Assembly (NCBI RefSeq): GCF_900142885.1
Contig: NZ_FRCL01000004.1
Span: 248,001-312,000, forward strand
Direction of reading: 5' to 3'
Length of the DNA: 64,000 bases
Origin: Flavobacterium xinjiangense
GTDB taxonomy: Bacteria; Bacteroidota; Bacteroidia; Flavobacteriales; Flavobacteriaceae
The notes below the pieces were generated by a model. The model was not told the origin of the DNA and did no database searches. It saw only the letters and a list, made by a program, of their open reading frames with translations. Shown here one piece after another: positions 8,679 to 17,196 of this stretch (position 1 is the first letter of the stretch; every line of letters begins with the position of its first letter). The position numbers were made by a program, and so were the translations under genes.

Positions 8679-10862
8679 ATGAAACTAAAATTACCCTTGC
8701 TTTTTTTAATAATATCTCAAATATCATTTGGTCAAAATGAAAAGAAAAACCATTATTTTAAAGAATACAAAAGTTATCGTTCAATTTTCATCGCACTCTA
8801 TTTAATTATTTTTCTTTCTTTTTCGGTCAAAATGAGTTCCCAAACAATTCAGTGGCAAAACACGATTGGAGGTAATGATACAGAATGGGCTGATTTTATA
8901 GAATTGTCAAAGGATGGGAATTATATTTTGGGAGGATATTCTCACTCTAATATTTCTGGCGATAAAAGTGAGAATTCGAGAGGCGCAAGTGATTATTGGT
9001 TTATTAAAATTGATGACGTTTCTGGTAATTTATCATGGCAAAAAACAATTGGAGGAAATAATTATGATCATTTGACTTCTGCAAAAGAAACAACCGATGG
9101 TGGTTACATCCTTGGCGGCTACAGCTCTTCGGGAATATCAGGAGAAAAAACTCAAAATTCAAGAGGAGCTGATGATTATTGGGTCGTAAAACTAGATGCT
9201 AACAGAAATATTATTTGGGATAAAACTTTTGGTGGAACCGGGGTAGATCGATTAACATCAATTATTCAAACTTCTGACGGAGGCTATCTTATAGGAGGAT
9301 CTTCGAATTCTAATATCTCAGGTGAAAAAGCGGACAATTCTCGAGGAAATCTTGACATGTGGATTATTAAAATCGATGCATCTGGAAATATAATGTGGCA
9401 AAAAACATTTGGAGGCAACAATTCTGATTGGGTTCAATCTATCGTTAAAACAACCGATGGTGGATACATCTTAGCTGGCTCATCTCATTCGAATATCTCG
9501 GGGGAAAAAAGTGAAAACTCAAGAGGATTAGGAGATTTTTGGTTTTTAAAAATCGATAGTACAGGAACTATTGTCTGGCAAAAAACAATTGGAGGAAACA
9601 ATGGCGACTACGCAAAATCCATAATAGCCACCTCTGAGGGAAACTACATTATTGGAGGCGATTCGTCTTCTAATATTTCTGGAGACAAAACGGAAAAAAC
9701 AGTGAATAATTCTACTGACGTTTGGCTACTAAAAATAAATGACCTTGGACAAATTCTATGGCAAAAAGATATTGGCGCAGATAGTACTGAAGCATTTGCT
9801 GATATTCGAATGACCTCCGACAACGGTTTTATTCTAGGAATCATGTCCTACTCGGGAATTTCAGGATACAAAACAGAAGCTTCAAGGGGAGACCGAGATT
9901 ATTGGATAGTGAAACTTGACTCAACAGGTAAATTTGAATGGGATAAAACAGTAGGCGGTGATAGTCTTGACCAGACTCAATCTATAGTGCAAGCCAAAGA
10001 TGGAGGTTATGTTGCGCTAGGCTGGTCACAATCTACTATTTCTGGAGATAAAACAGAGAATAAAAGCAGACTACAGGATTTTTGGGTTGTTAAACTCCAA
10101 TTATGTTCTCAAAATCTTTCTGCTACCAGTAATTCTCCAATTTGTTCGGGTGATACGGTACAACTTTCAGCAACAGGTGGAACTAATTATTCTTGGACTG
10201 GGCCCAATGGATTTACTTCCTTGGAACAAAATCCATCTATATTAAATGCAAATGCTTCACAAAGCGGTCAATACACTTGTAGTATAACAGGAACTGGCGG
10301 ATGCGATGATAAAAAGTCAGCCAATGTTGTGATAAACATTCAACCATTACCAACTGCAAATTCTCCCCAGTCATTTTGTATTTCACAAAATGCGAAATTA
10401 ATTGATGTAATTATTAGTGGACAAAATTTAAAATGGTATGATTCACTAATGGGAATTACTTTATTACCGGCTTCAACTGTATTACAAGACGGAATGAATT
10501 ATTACGCCTCACAAACTGTAGCTAATTGTGAAAGCAATCGCATTATGATAAATACCCGAATTTTAGCCCTTGCAAATTGTGATTTAACAGGAGAAGATAC
10601 TTCGTCCTTGTCATATCCTAAATTCTTTACCCCAAACGGAGATGCTTTCAACGATACCTGGAATATTAAATTTTCAGATGTTGAAGAGGATTTAACCGTT
10701 AAAATATTTGATCGGTACGGAAAATTAATTGTAGAATTAAAAAATAATAGTGCTTGGAATGGAACTTTTAATGGACAAGAACTTACATCAACGGATTATT
10801 GGTTTGTTGTTACCAGAGCGAATGGGAAAGAATATCGAGGCCATTTTAGCTTGAAGAGGTAA
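8679..10862 (+). CDS. Secreted T9SS cargo with seven propeller-like repeats
   Basis: A 727-residue exported protein. About residues 57-477 hold seven tandem repeats of about 60 residues, each following WQKTIGG..., DGGYILGG, SNISGEK, NSRG and DYWIVKLD. Seven such repeats suggest a seven-bladed beta-propeller (inference). An Ig/PKD-like segment follows (about 478-570, from NSPICSGDTVQLSATGG), then a linker, and the last about 85 residues are a type-B sorting domain of the type IX secretion system (FFTPNGDAFNDTW, VKIFDRYGKLI, W.G.FNGQ, TDYWF, ending FSLKR). The N-terminus is odd: a normal signal peptide (residues 1-19, ending SFGQ) is followed by a second hydrophobic stretch (36-50) ending in SSQ just before repeat 1. 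Probably surface-exposed or secreted and perhaps adhesive; no catalytic motif seen. Confidence 0.88.
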   Translation: MKLKLPLLFLIISQISFGQNEKKNHYFKEYKSYRSIFIALYLIIFLSFSVKMSSQTIQWQNTIGGNDTEWADFIELSKDGNYILGGYSHSNISGDKSENSRGASDYWFIKIDDVSGNLSWQKTIGGNNYDHLTSAKETTDGGYILGGYSSSGISGEKTQNSRGADDYWVVKLDANRNIIWDKTFGGTGVDRLTSIIQTSDGGYLIGGSSNSNISGEKADNSRGNLDMWIIKIDASGNIMWQKTFGGNNSDWVQSIVKTTDGGYILAGSSHSNISGEKSENSRGLGDFWFLKIDSTGTIVWQKTIGGNNGDYAKSIIATSEGNYIIGGDSSSNISGDKTEKTVNNSTDVWLLKINDLGQILWQKDIGADSTEAFADIRMTSDNGFILGIMSYSGISGYKTEASRGDRDYWIVKLDSTGKFEWDKTVGGDSLDQTQSIVQAKDGGYVALGWSQSTISGDKTENKSRLQDFWVVKLQLCSQNLSATSNSPICSGDTVQLSATGGTNYSWTGPNGFTSLEQNPSILNANASQSGQYTCSITGTGGCDDKKSANVVINIQPLPTANSPQSFCISQNAKLIDVIISGQNLKWYDSLMGITLLPASTVLQDGMNYYASQTVANCESNRIMINTRILALANCDLTGEDTSSLSYPKFFTPNGDAFNDTWNIKFSDVEEDLTVKIFDRYGKLIVELKNNSAWNGTFNGQELTSTDYWFVVTRANGKEYRGHFSLKR

Positions 10863-10875
10863 AAAAATAACACAC

Positions 10876-10902
10876 AAAAAAAGCCCAATAAATGGGCTTT
10901 TT
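10876..10902. terminator. Bidirectional terminator
   Basis: A GC-rich hairpin, AAAAAGCCCA paired with TGGGCTTTTT over a short AATAA-type loop, flanked by A and T runs. It lies between the convergent T9SS cargo gene and the alpha/beta hydrolase gene and should stop both transcripts. Confidence 0.85.
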
Positions 10903-10921
10903 AATCATAAAATAAATTTGA

Positions 10922-12298
10922 TTACTTGACTTGAACCAAAATCCATTTGGATATTTCCTCTAATGCAATTGGAGAGAATGTTTGCTCAATAGTTTCATAT
11001 TCATCGGGAGAACCGGTTTTGCATTCTTGAAAAAGATGATTCAAATTAGGTATAATTTTGGCGGTTGCTTTTTTATTACCTCCTTTTACCAGCGCATTTT
11101 TAATCGCATTTATATTTACATCAGCAGGAACTTGCAAATCTTTGTCTCCATTTATTGCCAAAACGGGACATTTCACTTTTTCTAAAGCTGTAGATGGATC
11201 GAATTTCAAAAAATTAACCATCCAAGGACTGGCAATTTGTGAAGTTAATCCGCTGATTTGTACCTCTGACATTTTATCTCCAAATTGCAATTTGAAATAA
11301 CTATTTATTTTAGTTTTTAAATTGATATCACGTTCGCTCGAAGCTAAAACTATATCATAAGCACCTTTAAAAATTTCTTGTCCCTTCATAATTTCACTTT
11401 CAGGAACTCCCATTTGTCGTTCTATTTTTTCCTTTTGTAAAAGCATCAATTTATCGCCACGAATTCCTGTTCCTGCCAATAATACAATAAAATCTATATC
11501 CTTTGAATTCCCCGCAACAATAGGTGCAATTACTCCTCCTTCGCTGTGTCCAATTAATCCAATTTTATTTTTATCAATTTCTTTTCTGCTGCGCAAATAA
11601 TCAACTCCTGCTTGAACGTCTTTGGCAAAATCCATAGTGGTTGCTTTTTTAAAATCACCGGAAGATTTTGCAACTCCTCGATCATCAAATCTTAAAACCG
11701 CAATTCCTTTTTTAGTCAAATAATCGGCTAAAACAAGAAAGGGTTTATGTCCCATTAATTCTTCATCTCTGTTTTGAGGACCGCTACCGGAAATCAAAAT
11801 TACGGCAGGAAAACGGCCTTCTTTTTGTGGCAAACTTAAAGTTCCAGCCAAAACATTTTTATCTGTTTTATTTTCAAATGTAACTTCTTCTGTATAATAA
11901 GAATAAGGTATTTGTGGCTCCTGAGGTCTTAGTACTAGCTTTTTTTCTATAATTCCTCTTGAAATATTCATACCAAACGACTGACCCGCTTGTACAAAAT
12001 TACCAACAATTATATTCTCTTTATTTAATGTTCCTTCATAACTAATTGAAGCAGCTGGTATTTGCAACTTCAAAATAGAATTTTCAAAACTGGTTGTCGT
12101 TACTGGAATTCCTTTAGCACCTTGATCAGGACTATCCATGGTAGAACTATAACCATTTTCGGATTTACTGACATTAAATACAACTCTTAACTGTGCGCCG
12201 GGAACTTTCAAAACGCCATTCCATTGCCCTGTAATTTCTTGCCCAACCATTGTAAAAGAGGCGAAAATTGCTACTAAAAAAAATACTGTTTTCTTCAT
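10922..12298 (-). CDS. Exported alpha/beta hydrolase
   Basis: A 458-residue protein with a signal peptide (residues 1-19, ending MVGQ) and two parts: an N-terminal beta-rich region (about 20-130) typical of this hydrolase group, and an alpha/beta-hydrolase domain (about 138-455). Motifs: ISGSGPQNRDE (oxyanion region), FDDRGVAKSSG, the nucleophile elbow GHSEGG with Ser252, a likely catalytic Asp in INGDKDLQVP and His in NLNHLFQ. It probably acts in the periplasm on esters or amides; the true substrate is unknown. It is followed by sdpI on the same strand at a 42-nt gap, so it may be co-transcribed with sdpR-sdpI as the third gene. Confidence 0.87.
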   Translation of the reverse strand: MKKTVFFLVAIFASFTMVGQEITGQWNGVLKVPGAQLRVVFNVSKSENGYSSTMDSPDQGAKGIPVTTTSFENSILKLQIPAASISYEGTLNKENIIVGNFVQAGQSFGMNISRGIIEKKLVLRPQEPQIPYSYYTEEVTFENKTDKNVLAGTLSLPQKEGRFPAVILISGSGPQNRDEELMGHKPFLVLADYLTKKGIAVLRFDDRGVAKSSGDFKKATTMDFAKDVQAGVDYLRSRKEIDKNKIGLIGHSEGGVIAPIVAGNSKDIDFIVLLAGTGIRGDKLMLLQKEKIERQMGVPESEIMKGQEIFKGAYDIVLASSERDINLKTKINSYFKLQFGDKMSEVQISGLTSQIASPWMVNFLKFDPSTALEKVKCPVLAINGDKDLQVPADVNINAIKNALVKGGNKKATAKIIPNLNHLFQECKTGSPDEYETIEQTFSPIALEEISKWILVQVK

Positions 12299-12340
12299 TT
12301 TATCTGACTAAATCTATTAATTAATACTAAATCCAAAGTC

Positions 12341-12994
12341 CTAACTGTTTTTCTCTATCTCCTTAAACTTAATGTAAGAATACACCATAGGAACGACTGC
12401 CAATACAACAACAAGTGTAATAAAAGCAACCGAGAAAGAATCATTTTCTAAAATCAATCCTCCCAATACGATTACTAACCCTCCAATAACCCAAAGTTTA
12501 CTTGCAAAAGTATGCGTAGATTTCCACACCTCTTTATTTTCTAAAGTCCATGGTGTTCGTATACCTAAAAAATAATTCGGCTGAATTACTTTAAAATAAT
12601 TTCCCATTACCACAATTAAAATTCCAATAAGAGCATAAATTAAATTTGGACTTGAAGTGGATTGATTTACTGTTATATACAAAATGGCAACTGCTAAAGT
12701 TGACATCAACAAAACCAATATAAATTTCAATTGGTAGTACTTCCCTCCCATTATCTCAATTCTCTTTTTGGGATCAATTTTAGGGATAACTAAAAGTAAA
12801 AGATACGTTAAAACCGGCAAAAGAAATAGCAGCCCAATCAAAGAATATTTATCTCCCCAACGATCAATTTCTCCACTAGAATTCCAATGAGTCGGAACTT
12901 TTTCGGGTAAGGTATTCCACAGAAAAGCCAAATAAATAAAAGGGATTAAAACAATTGCGATAATAGGTAATTCATTTCTTAAAGTTAATTTCAT
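12341..12994 (-). CDS. SdpI family membrane protein (DUF1648 plus SdpI)
   Basis: A 217-residue integral membrane protein with about six TM helices. The N-terminal half matches DUF1648 (PEKVPTHWNSSGEIDRWG between TM1 and TM2); the second half has the SdpI signature NYFLGIRTPWTLENKEVWKS followed by TH. In Bacillus subtilis SdpI gives immunity to the SdpC toxin and tethers the repressor SdpR. Here it follows an sdpR homologue by 4 nt, so the immunity/regulator pair is kept, but no sdpC toxin gene lies nearby. It may act as a stand-alone envelope-stress sensor (inference). Confidence 0.88.
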   Translation of the reverse strand: MKLTLRNELPIIAIVLIPFIYLAFLWNTLPEKVPTHWNSSGEIDRWGDKYSLIGLLFLLPVLTYLLLLVIPKIDPKKRIEIMGGKYYQLKFILVLLMSTLAVAILYITVNQSTSSPNLIYALIGILIVVMGNYFKVIQPNYFLGIRTPWTLENKEVWKSTHTFASKLWVIGGLVIVLGGLILENDSFSVAFITLVVVLAVVPMVYSYIKFKEIEKNS

Positions 12995-12998
12995 GTTT

Positions 12999-13253
12999 TT
13001 ATTTTTTAAAAGTTAATATCCATTGCAAAACATCTTCCATTATAGTGGTGTTGATAGAATAAATTACGAATTGCCCTTTTTTTTCAGAGGTAATTAAATC
13101 GGCTTGTTTTAAAATATCCAAATGGTGTGAAATACTGGGTTTTGAAATATTAAAATGATCCGCTATTTCACCTGCAGACCTTTCTTTAGTTTTCAAAAGT
13201 TCTAATATTTCTCTGCGAGTCGCATCGTTTAATGCTTTAAAAATGGCATTCAT
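12999..13253 (-). CDS. SdpR-type ArsR-family autorepressor
   Basis: An 84-residue winged-helix protein: NDATRREILELLKTKERSAG, then the recognition helix region NISKPSISHHLDILKQA, then a beta-wing KKGQFVIYSIN. Length and sequence match SdpR-family ArsR regulators. It has no cysteine metal site, as expected for SdpR. It is the first gene of sdpR-sdpI (4-nt spacing), and its start lies 16 nt from a perfect palindrome (13270-13293) that is the likely operator, so autorepression is probable. Divergent from bshC, whose promoter could also feel the bound repressor. Confidence 0.9.
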   Translation of the reverse strand: MNAIFKALNDATRREILELLKTKERSAGEIADHFNISKPSISHHLDILKQADLITSEKKGQFVIYSINTTIMEDVLQWILTFKK

Positions 13254-13269
13254 TATTTAAAGTATTTAT

Positions 13270-13293
13270 ATATTTAGACAAATGTCTAAATAT
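13270..13293. promoter_or_regulatory. Predicted SdpR operator (perfect palindrome)
   Basis: Two perfect 11-bp arms, ATATTTAGACA and its reverse complement, separated by AA. The site lies 16 nt upstream of the sdpR start codon and about 66 nt upstream of the divergent bshC. Position, symmetry and size fit a dimeric ArsR-family operator. Confidence 0.72.
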
Positions 13294-13358
13294 TTTTTCG
13301 CTTTAGCAAATATTTGTTCCGATATTTTTCGGTAATTTAGCATCAAATAAAATCCAAT

Positions 13359-14951
13359 ATGCCAACCGACTGTATCAGCTATCAAAACTCCGGATATTTC
13401 TCTTCTTTGATGAACGATTATTTAGATCAAAAAAACAATTTAGATTCTCTATACAATAGATTTCCAAAACTTGAAAACTTTGAAAGCCAAATCCTAGAAA
13501 AGCAAAACAACTACGACAATCATAACAGACCTATTTTAGTTTCGGCTTTACAAAAACAATATTTAAAAGTTGAAACTTCGGCTTTAACTAAACAAAATAT
13601 TGAAGCTTTAGCACTTCCAAATACATTTACGGTCACCACTGGTCATCAATTAAATTTATTCAGCGGACCTTTGTATTTTTTGTACAAAATTATTTCAACC
13701 ATTAATTTAACTAATGAATTAAAAGCGAAATATCCTTCCTATAACTTTGTTCCTATTTACTGGATGGCAACCGAAGATCATGATTTTGAAGAGATTAATT
13801 ATTTCAATTTTAAAGGAAAAAAATTCCGATGGAATACAGAAAGTACTGGTCCTGTTGGAAGATTATCTACTAAAGGTTTAGAGGATTTCTTTGAGGTATT
13901 TGCCTTGGAATTAGGTTCAAGTACATATGCCGAGACCCTGAAAAAAATGTTTCAGGAATCGTATCTCACTCATGCTAATTTGGCTGATGCTACAAGACAT
14001 TTAGCTAATGCATTATTTGGCGCATACGGTTTGGTTATTCTGGATGCGGACAATTCCGATTTAAAACGCGCTTTTATTCCTTATGCTAAAGAAGAATTGC
14101 TGCATCAATCTTCATATCCATTAGTACTCGAAACTGCCAAACAACTAAAAGACTATACGATTCAGGTGAATCCTCGTGAAATCAATTTGTTTTATATTGA
14201 AGATAACCTGCGAGAACGTATCGTTCTTGAAAATGGGAAATACAAAGTAAATCATACTAAAATTGATTTTTCTGAAAGTGAAATTCTGATATTACTCGAA
14301 TCACATCCGGAAAAATTCAGTCCTAACGTGATTATGCGTCCGTTATATCAAGAAGTGATTTTACCAAATCTATGCTACATTGGCGGCGGAGGAGAAATTG
14401 CGTATTGGTTGGAATTAAAATCATTTTTTGCTGCTGCAAAAGTGACTTTCCCTATTCTTTTACTAAGAAATTCAGTTTTATTGGCAACCGAAAAACAAGC
14501 TAAAAAAGCAGACAAACTGGACTTAAGCTGGAAAGACTTATTTTCAAACCAAGCTGAATTATTAAATAATAAGACCCGACAATTATCTGAATTCCCAATC
14601 GATTTGTCAGCGATTAAAGAGCAATTACAAAAACAATTCGGATCACTATATGAAATTGCCAATCATACCGACGAATCCTTTATTGGAGCGGTAAAAGCCC
14701 AAGAAGTAAAACAAACAAAGGGATTGGAAAACCTGGAAAAACGTTTACTAAAAGCACAAAAAAGAAAGTTAAGCGACATATTGCAACGCATCACAGACTT
14801 ACAAAACGACTTATTCCCAAATGAAAGTTTACAAGAGCGTCAGGCTAATTTTTCTGAATTTTATATAGAAAACGGAGCAAATTTGATTCCAATGATTATC
14901 AATAACTTAAAACCTTTGGAACAAAATTTTGATATAATTTTATTGCCGTAA
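13359..14951 (+). CDS. bshC: Bacillithiol biosynthesis cysteine-adding enzyme BshC
   Basis: A 530-residue protein of normal length for BshC, the putative cysteine ligase that finishes bacillithiol from Cys-less glucosaminyl-malate. Seen: TVTTGHQLNLFSGPLYFLYKI near residues 88-110, the nucleotide-site-like YWMATEDHDFEEINYF (about 130-145), RPLYQEVILPNLCYIGGGGEIAYW (about 330-350), and a helical C-terminal region rich in K, E and Q that suggests the known coiled-coil dimer segment. It indicates that this organism makes bacillithiol as its low-molecular-weight thiol; bshA and bshB are not in the window. Upstream lies a near-match to the -7 element (TATTTTTC) and the sdpR operator. The acyltransferase gene follows by 36 nt. 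Confidence 0.93.
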   Translation: MPTDCISYQNSGYFSSLMNDYLDQKNNLDSLYNRFPKLENFESQILEKQNNYDNHNRPILVSALQKQYLKVETSALTKQNIEALALPNTFTVTTGHQLNLFSGPLYFLYKIISTINLTNELKAKYPSYNFVPIYWMATEDHDFEEINYFNFKGKKFRWNTESTGPVGRLSTKGLEDFFEVFALELGSSTYAETLKKMFQESYLTHANLADATRHLANALFGAYGLVILDADNSDLKRAFIPYAKEELLHQSSYPLVLETAKQLKDYTIQVNPREINLFYIEDNLRERIVLENGKYKVNHTKIDFSESEILILLESHPEKFSPNVIMRPLYQEVILPNLCYIGGGGEIAYWLELKSFFAAAKVTFPILLLRNSVLLATEKQAKKADKLDLSWKDLFSNQAELLNNKTRQLSEFPIDLSAIKEQLQKQFGSLYEIANHTDESFIGAVKAQEVKQTKGLENLEKRLLKAQKRKLSDILQRITDLQNDLFPNESLQERQANFSEFYIENGANLIPMIINNLKPLEQNFDIILLP

Positions 14952-14987
14952 ACTCTAGTATTATTAACCAAAACCAACAAAAAATCA

Positions 14988-16259
14988 ATGACTAAAGAAC
15001 GCTTAATTTCGCTGGATGTATTTAGAGGCTTCACAATTTTATTGATGACAATTGTAAATAATCCTGGAAGTTGGGATCATATTTATCCACCATTAGAACA
15101 TGCAGAATGGAACGGATGCACCCCAACGGATTTGGTCTTTCCCTTCTTTATTTTTATAATGGCAGTAGCAATATCTTTTGCAATGCCAACTAAACAGTTT
15201 GATAGCACCACTTTTAATAAAACATCAATACGCGCTTTACGGATTTTTTGTTTGGGATTATTTCTCAATTTTTTTGGTAAAATAGAACTTTTTGGTCTGC
15301 AAGGAATTCCATTATTATTAGGCAAATTAGTCATTACCATAGGAGTAAGTTATGCGCTTTTAGGTAACTTCAGCTTGAAAATCAAGACCTATTTGACACT
15401 TTTTGTCTTTGCCCTTTTACTCTTTTTAGCATACAGCGGTATCGAAGCATATCAAGAGGTTAGAATTCCAGGCGTGCTTCAACGAATTGGAATTGTCTAT
15501 TTTTTTGTTTCTCTATTGTATTTAAAAACCAGTCAAAAAGCACAACTTCTAACCGCTATAGCACTATTACTGGCATATTGGGGATTAATGGCTTTAGTAC
15601 CCGTTCCGGGAATTGGAGCGGCAAACTTTCAAAAAGGAACTAACTTGGGCGCTTGGTTAGATAGTGTAGTATTAGAAGGACACATGTGGATTTTTTCAAA
15701 AACTTGGGATCCTGAAGGAATCTTAAGTACCATTCCCGCAATAGCTTCAGGAATAATCGGGTTGTTGATTGGACAATTGATTAACCGTACTTTACCAAAG
15801 TTGGAAATTGTCAAAAAAATGGCAATAATAGGTTTAATACTTACTTTATTGGGACTACTTTGGAACATCGTATTTCCTATCAACAAATCACTTTGGACCA
15901 GCTCTTATGTTTTATACACTTCAGGATTAGCCATACTATGTTTAACTTTTTTATTTTATGTGATTGAAGTTGCAGATTATAAAAAATGGACAAAGTTGTT
16001 TTTAATTTGGGGCGTAAATCCAATGGTGGTATTCTTTTTCTCCGGCATTATTCCGCAAGGCTTGAGAATGATTCAATTCCAAAATCCTCAAATACCAACA
16101 GAACAAATCAATCTTCAAAAGTATCTTTATAGTTTTTGGATTGAGCCATTTTTCAATAATCCATTATTGGCATCCTTAGTCGGAGCTTTAATTTACGTAG
16201 GAATTTGGTCTTTCATTTTGTGGTTATTTTACAAAAACAAGTTAATTTTTAAAGTATAA
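14988..16259 (+). CDS. Multi-TM acyltransferase, COG4299/HGSNAT-like
   Basis: A 423-residue membrane protein with roughly ten TM helices. The N-terminus RLISLDVFRGFTILLMTIVN and the following WNGCTPTDLVFPFFIFIMA are the signature of the DUF5009 / heparan-alpha-glucosaminide N-acetyltransferase-like family. Members move acetyl groups across a membrane onto sugars; in Bacteroidota the substrate is usually unknown, perhaps a cell-wall or glycan sugar. It lies 36 nt after bshC on the same strand and may share its transcript, though no functional link is evident. Confidence 0.85.
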   Translation: MTKERLISLDVFRGFTILLMTIVNNPGSWDHIYPPLEHAEWNGCTPTDLVFPFFIFIMAVAISFAMPTKQFDSTTFNKTSIRALRIFCLGLFLNFFGKIELFGLQGIPLLLGKLVITIGVSYALLGNFSLKIKTYLTLFVFALLLFLAYSGIEAYQEVRIPGVLQRIGIVYFFVSLLYLKTSQKAQLLTAIALLLAYWGLMALVPVPGIGAANFQKGTNLGAWLDSVVLEGHMWIFSKTWDPEGILSTIPAIASGIIGLLIGQLINRTLPKLEIVKKMAIIGLILTLLGLLWNIVFPINKSLWTSSYVLYTSGLAILCLTFLFYVIEVADYKKWTKLFLIWGVNPMVVFFFSGIIPQGLRMIQFQNPQIPTEQINLQKYLYSFWIEPFFNNPLLASLVGALIYVGIWSFILWLFYKNKLIFKV

Positions 16260-16336
16260 AATAATAAAAACAGCACTTTTAAATAAATAAAAGCGGCTAA
16301 ACTGCTGATTTAACAATTTCAATTCAAAAAAAAGTC

Positions 16337-16344
16337 TATTTTTG
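16337..16344 (+). promoter_or_regulatory. -7 promoter element of ndk
   Basis: TATTTTTG followed by CACAAAA, 27 nt before the ndk start, is a perfect TAnnTTTG match. No TTG was seen at the preferred upstream distance. Confidence 0.6.
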
Positions 16345-16371
16345 CACAAAATTTAAAAAACAGAAAATAAA

Positions 16372-16791
16372 ATGGCTACTAATAGAACTTTTACAATGAT
16401 TAAGCCTGATGGCGTTGAGAACGGACACATCGGAAATATATTAGCAATGATTACAACTGCTGGTTTCAAAATTGTTTCTTTGAAATTAACTCAATTAACA
16501 ATTGCTGATGCACAAGCATTTTACGCTGTACACGCTGCAAGACCTTTCTACGGTGAATTAGTTGAATTCATGACTCGTGGTCCTATTGTTGCTGCTATTT
16601 TAGAAAAAGACAATGCTGTTGAAGATTTTAGAACTTTAATTGGTGCTACAAACCCAGCTGAAGCTGCTGAAGGAACTATCCGTAAGGCATACGCAACTTC
16701 TATTGGAGAAAATGCAGTTCACGGTTCTGATAGCGATGAAAATGCAGCTATCGAAGGTGCGTTCCATTTTGCTGGAAGAGAGCAGTTCTAG
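16372..16791 (+). CDS. ndk: Nucleoside-diphosphate kinase
   Basis: A 139-residue enzyme of standard length that exchanges gamma-phosphate between nucleoside tri- and diphosphates in the cytoplasm. The N-terminal [16 protein letters not shown] and the active-site signature [12 protein letters not shown], with phospho-His117, are intact. It has its own TAnnTTTG promoter and a strong terminator, so it is monocistronic. Codon use looks biased toward highly expressed genes (many GCT, GGT and CGT codons). Confidence 0.97.
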   Translation: MATNRTFTMIKPDGVENGHIGNILAMITTAGFKIVSLKLTQLTIADAQAFYAVHAARPFYGELVEFMTRGPIVAAILEKDNAVEDFRTLIGATNPAEAAEGTIRKAYATSIGENAVHGSDSDENAAIEGAFHFAGREQF

Positions 16792-16810
16792 TATTCTGTT
16801 ACAGATAAAT

Positions 16811-16848
16811 AAAAAAATCCCGTTTCAAAATTGAAACGGGATTTTTTT
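16811..16848. terminator. Terminator after ndk
   Basis: A perfect 18-bp inverted repeat (16811-16828 with 16831-16848), with core ATCCCGTTTCAA and flanking A and T runs. It serves ndk and probably also the convergent DUF721 operon. Confidence 0.9.
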
Positions 16849-16861
16849 ATTTTACAATCAC

Positions 16862-16894
16862 AACTAAATACTGAGCACTGAATACTGAACACTT
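16862..16894. repeat. Short imperfect tandem repeat, ACTGAGCACT type
   Basis: An iteration of about ten bases, TACTGAGCACTGAATACTGA then ACACT, between ndk and the DUF721 gene. A related run lies at 63222-63272 before the truncated dehydrogenase. Non-coding and of unknown role. Confidence 0.5.
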
Positions 16895-16899
16895 CTTCA

Positions 16900-17196
16900 T
16901 TATCTCAAAACAACATCTCTCACAACGTCACGACGTAATTCTTCATTAATCATCGCGACAATTTTAGACTTTCCATGACTTAATTCTTCTCTTAAAACCG
17001 ATGAAGTCAATTCAACATACAAAGTCGAACCTTTCAAAACCACGTTATTCGTATAACTGTTCACTCCGTTCCCCATCAAATTTTTCCACGCATCTTTCAC
17101 ATCAATCTGGTCCATTCCGGGTTGAAGTTTATTTACTTGGATAATTTGTTTCAAAACATCCCCAATCGTACTTTGATTATTTAGTCTTTTTGCCAT
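16900..17196 (-). CDS. DUF721 domain protein
   Basis: A 98-residue small basic protein matching the DUF721 (DciA-like) family: STIGDVLKQIIQ at the start, DVKDAWKNLMGNGVNSYT in the centre, then a beta-rich part (LKGSTLYVELTSSVLREELSH) and an end helix. DciA in other bacteria loads the replicative helicase; whether the Bacteroidota version does so is not known. Its start overlaps the upstream lipoprotein gene by 20 nt; no later ATG keeps the conserved N-terminus, so I keep this start and infer translational coupling. Confidence 0.8.
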   Translation of the reverse strand: MAKRLNNQSTIGDVLKQIIQVNKLQPGMDQIDVKDAWKNLMGNGVNSYTNNVVLKGSTLYVELTSSVLREELSHGKSKIVAMINEELRRDVVRDVVLR

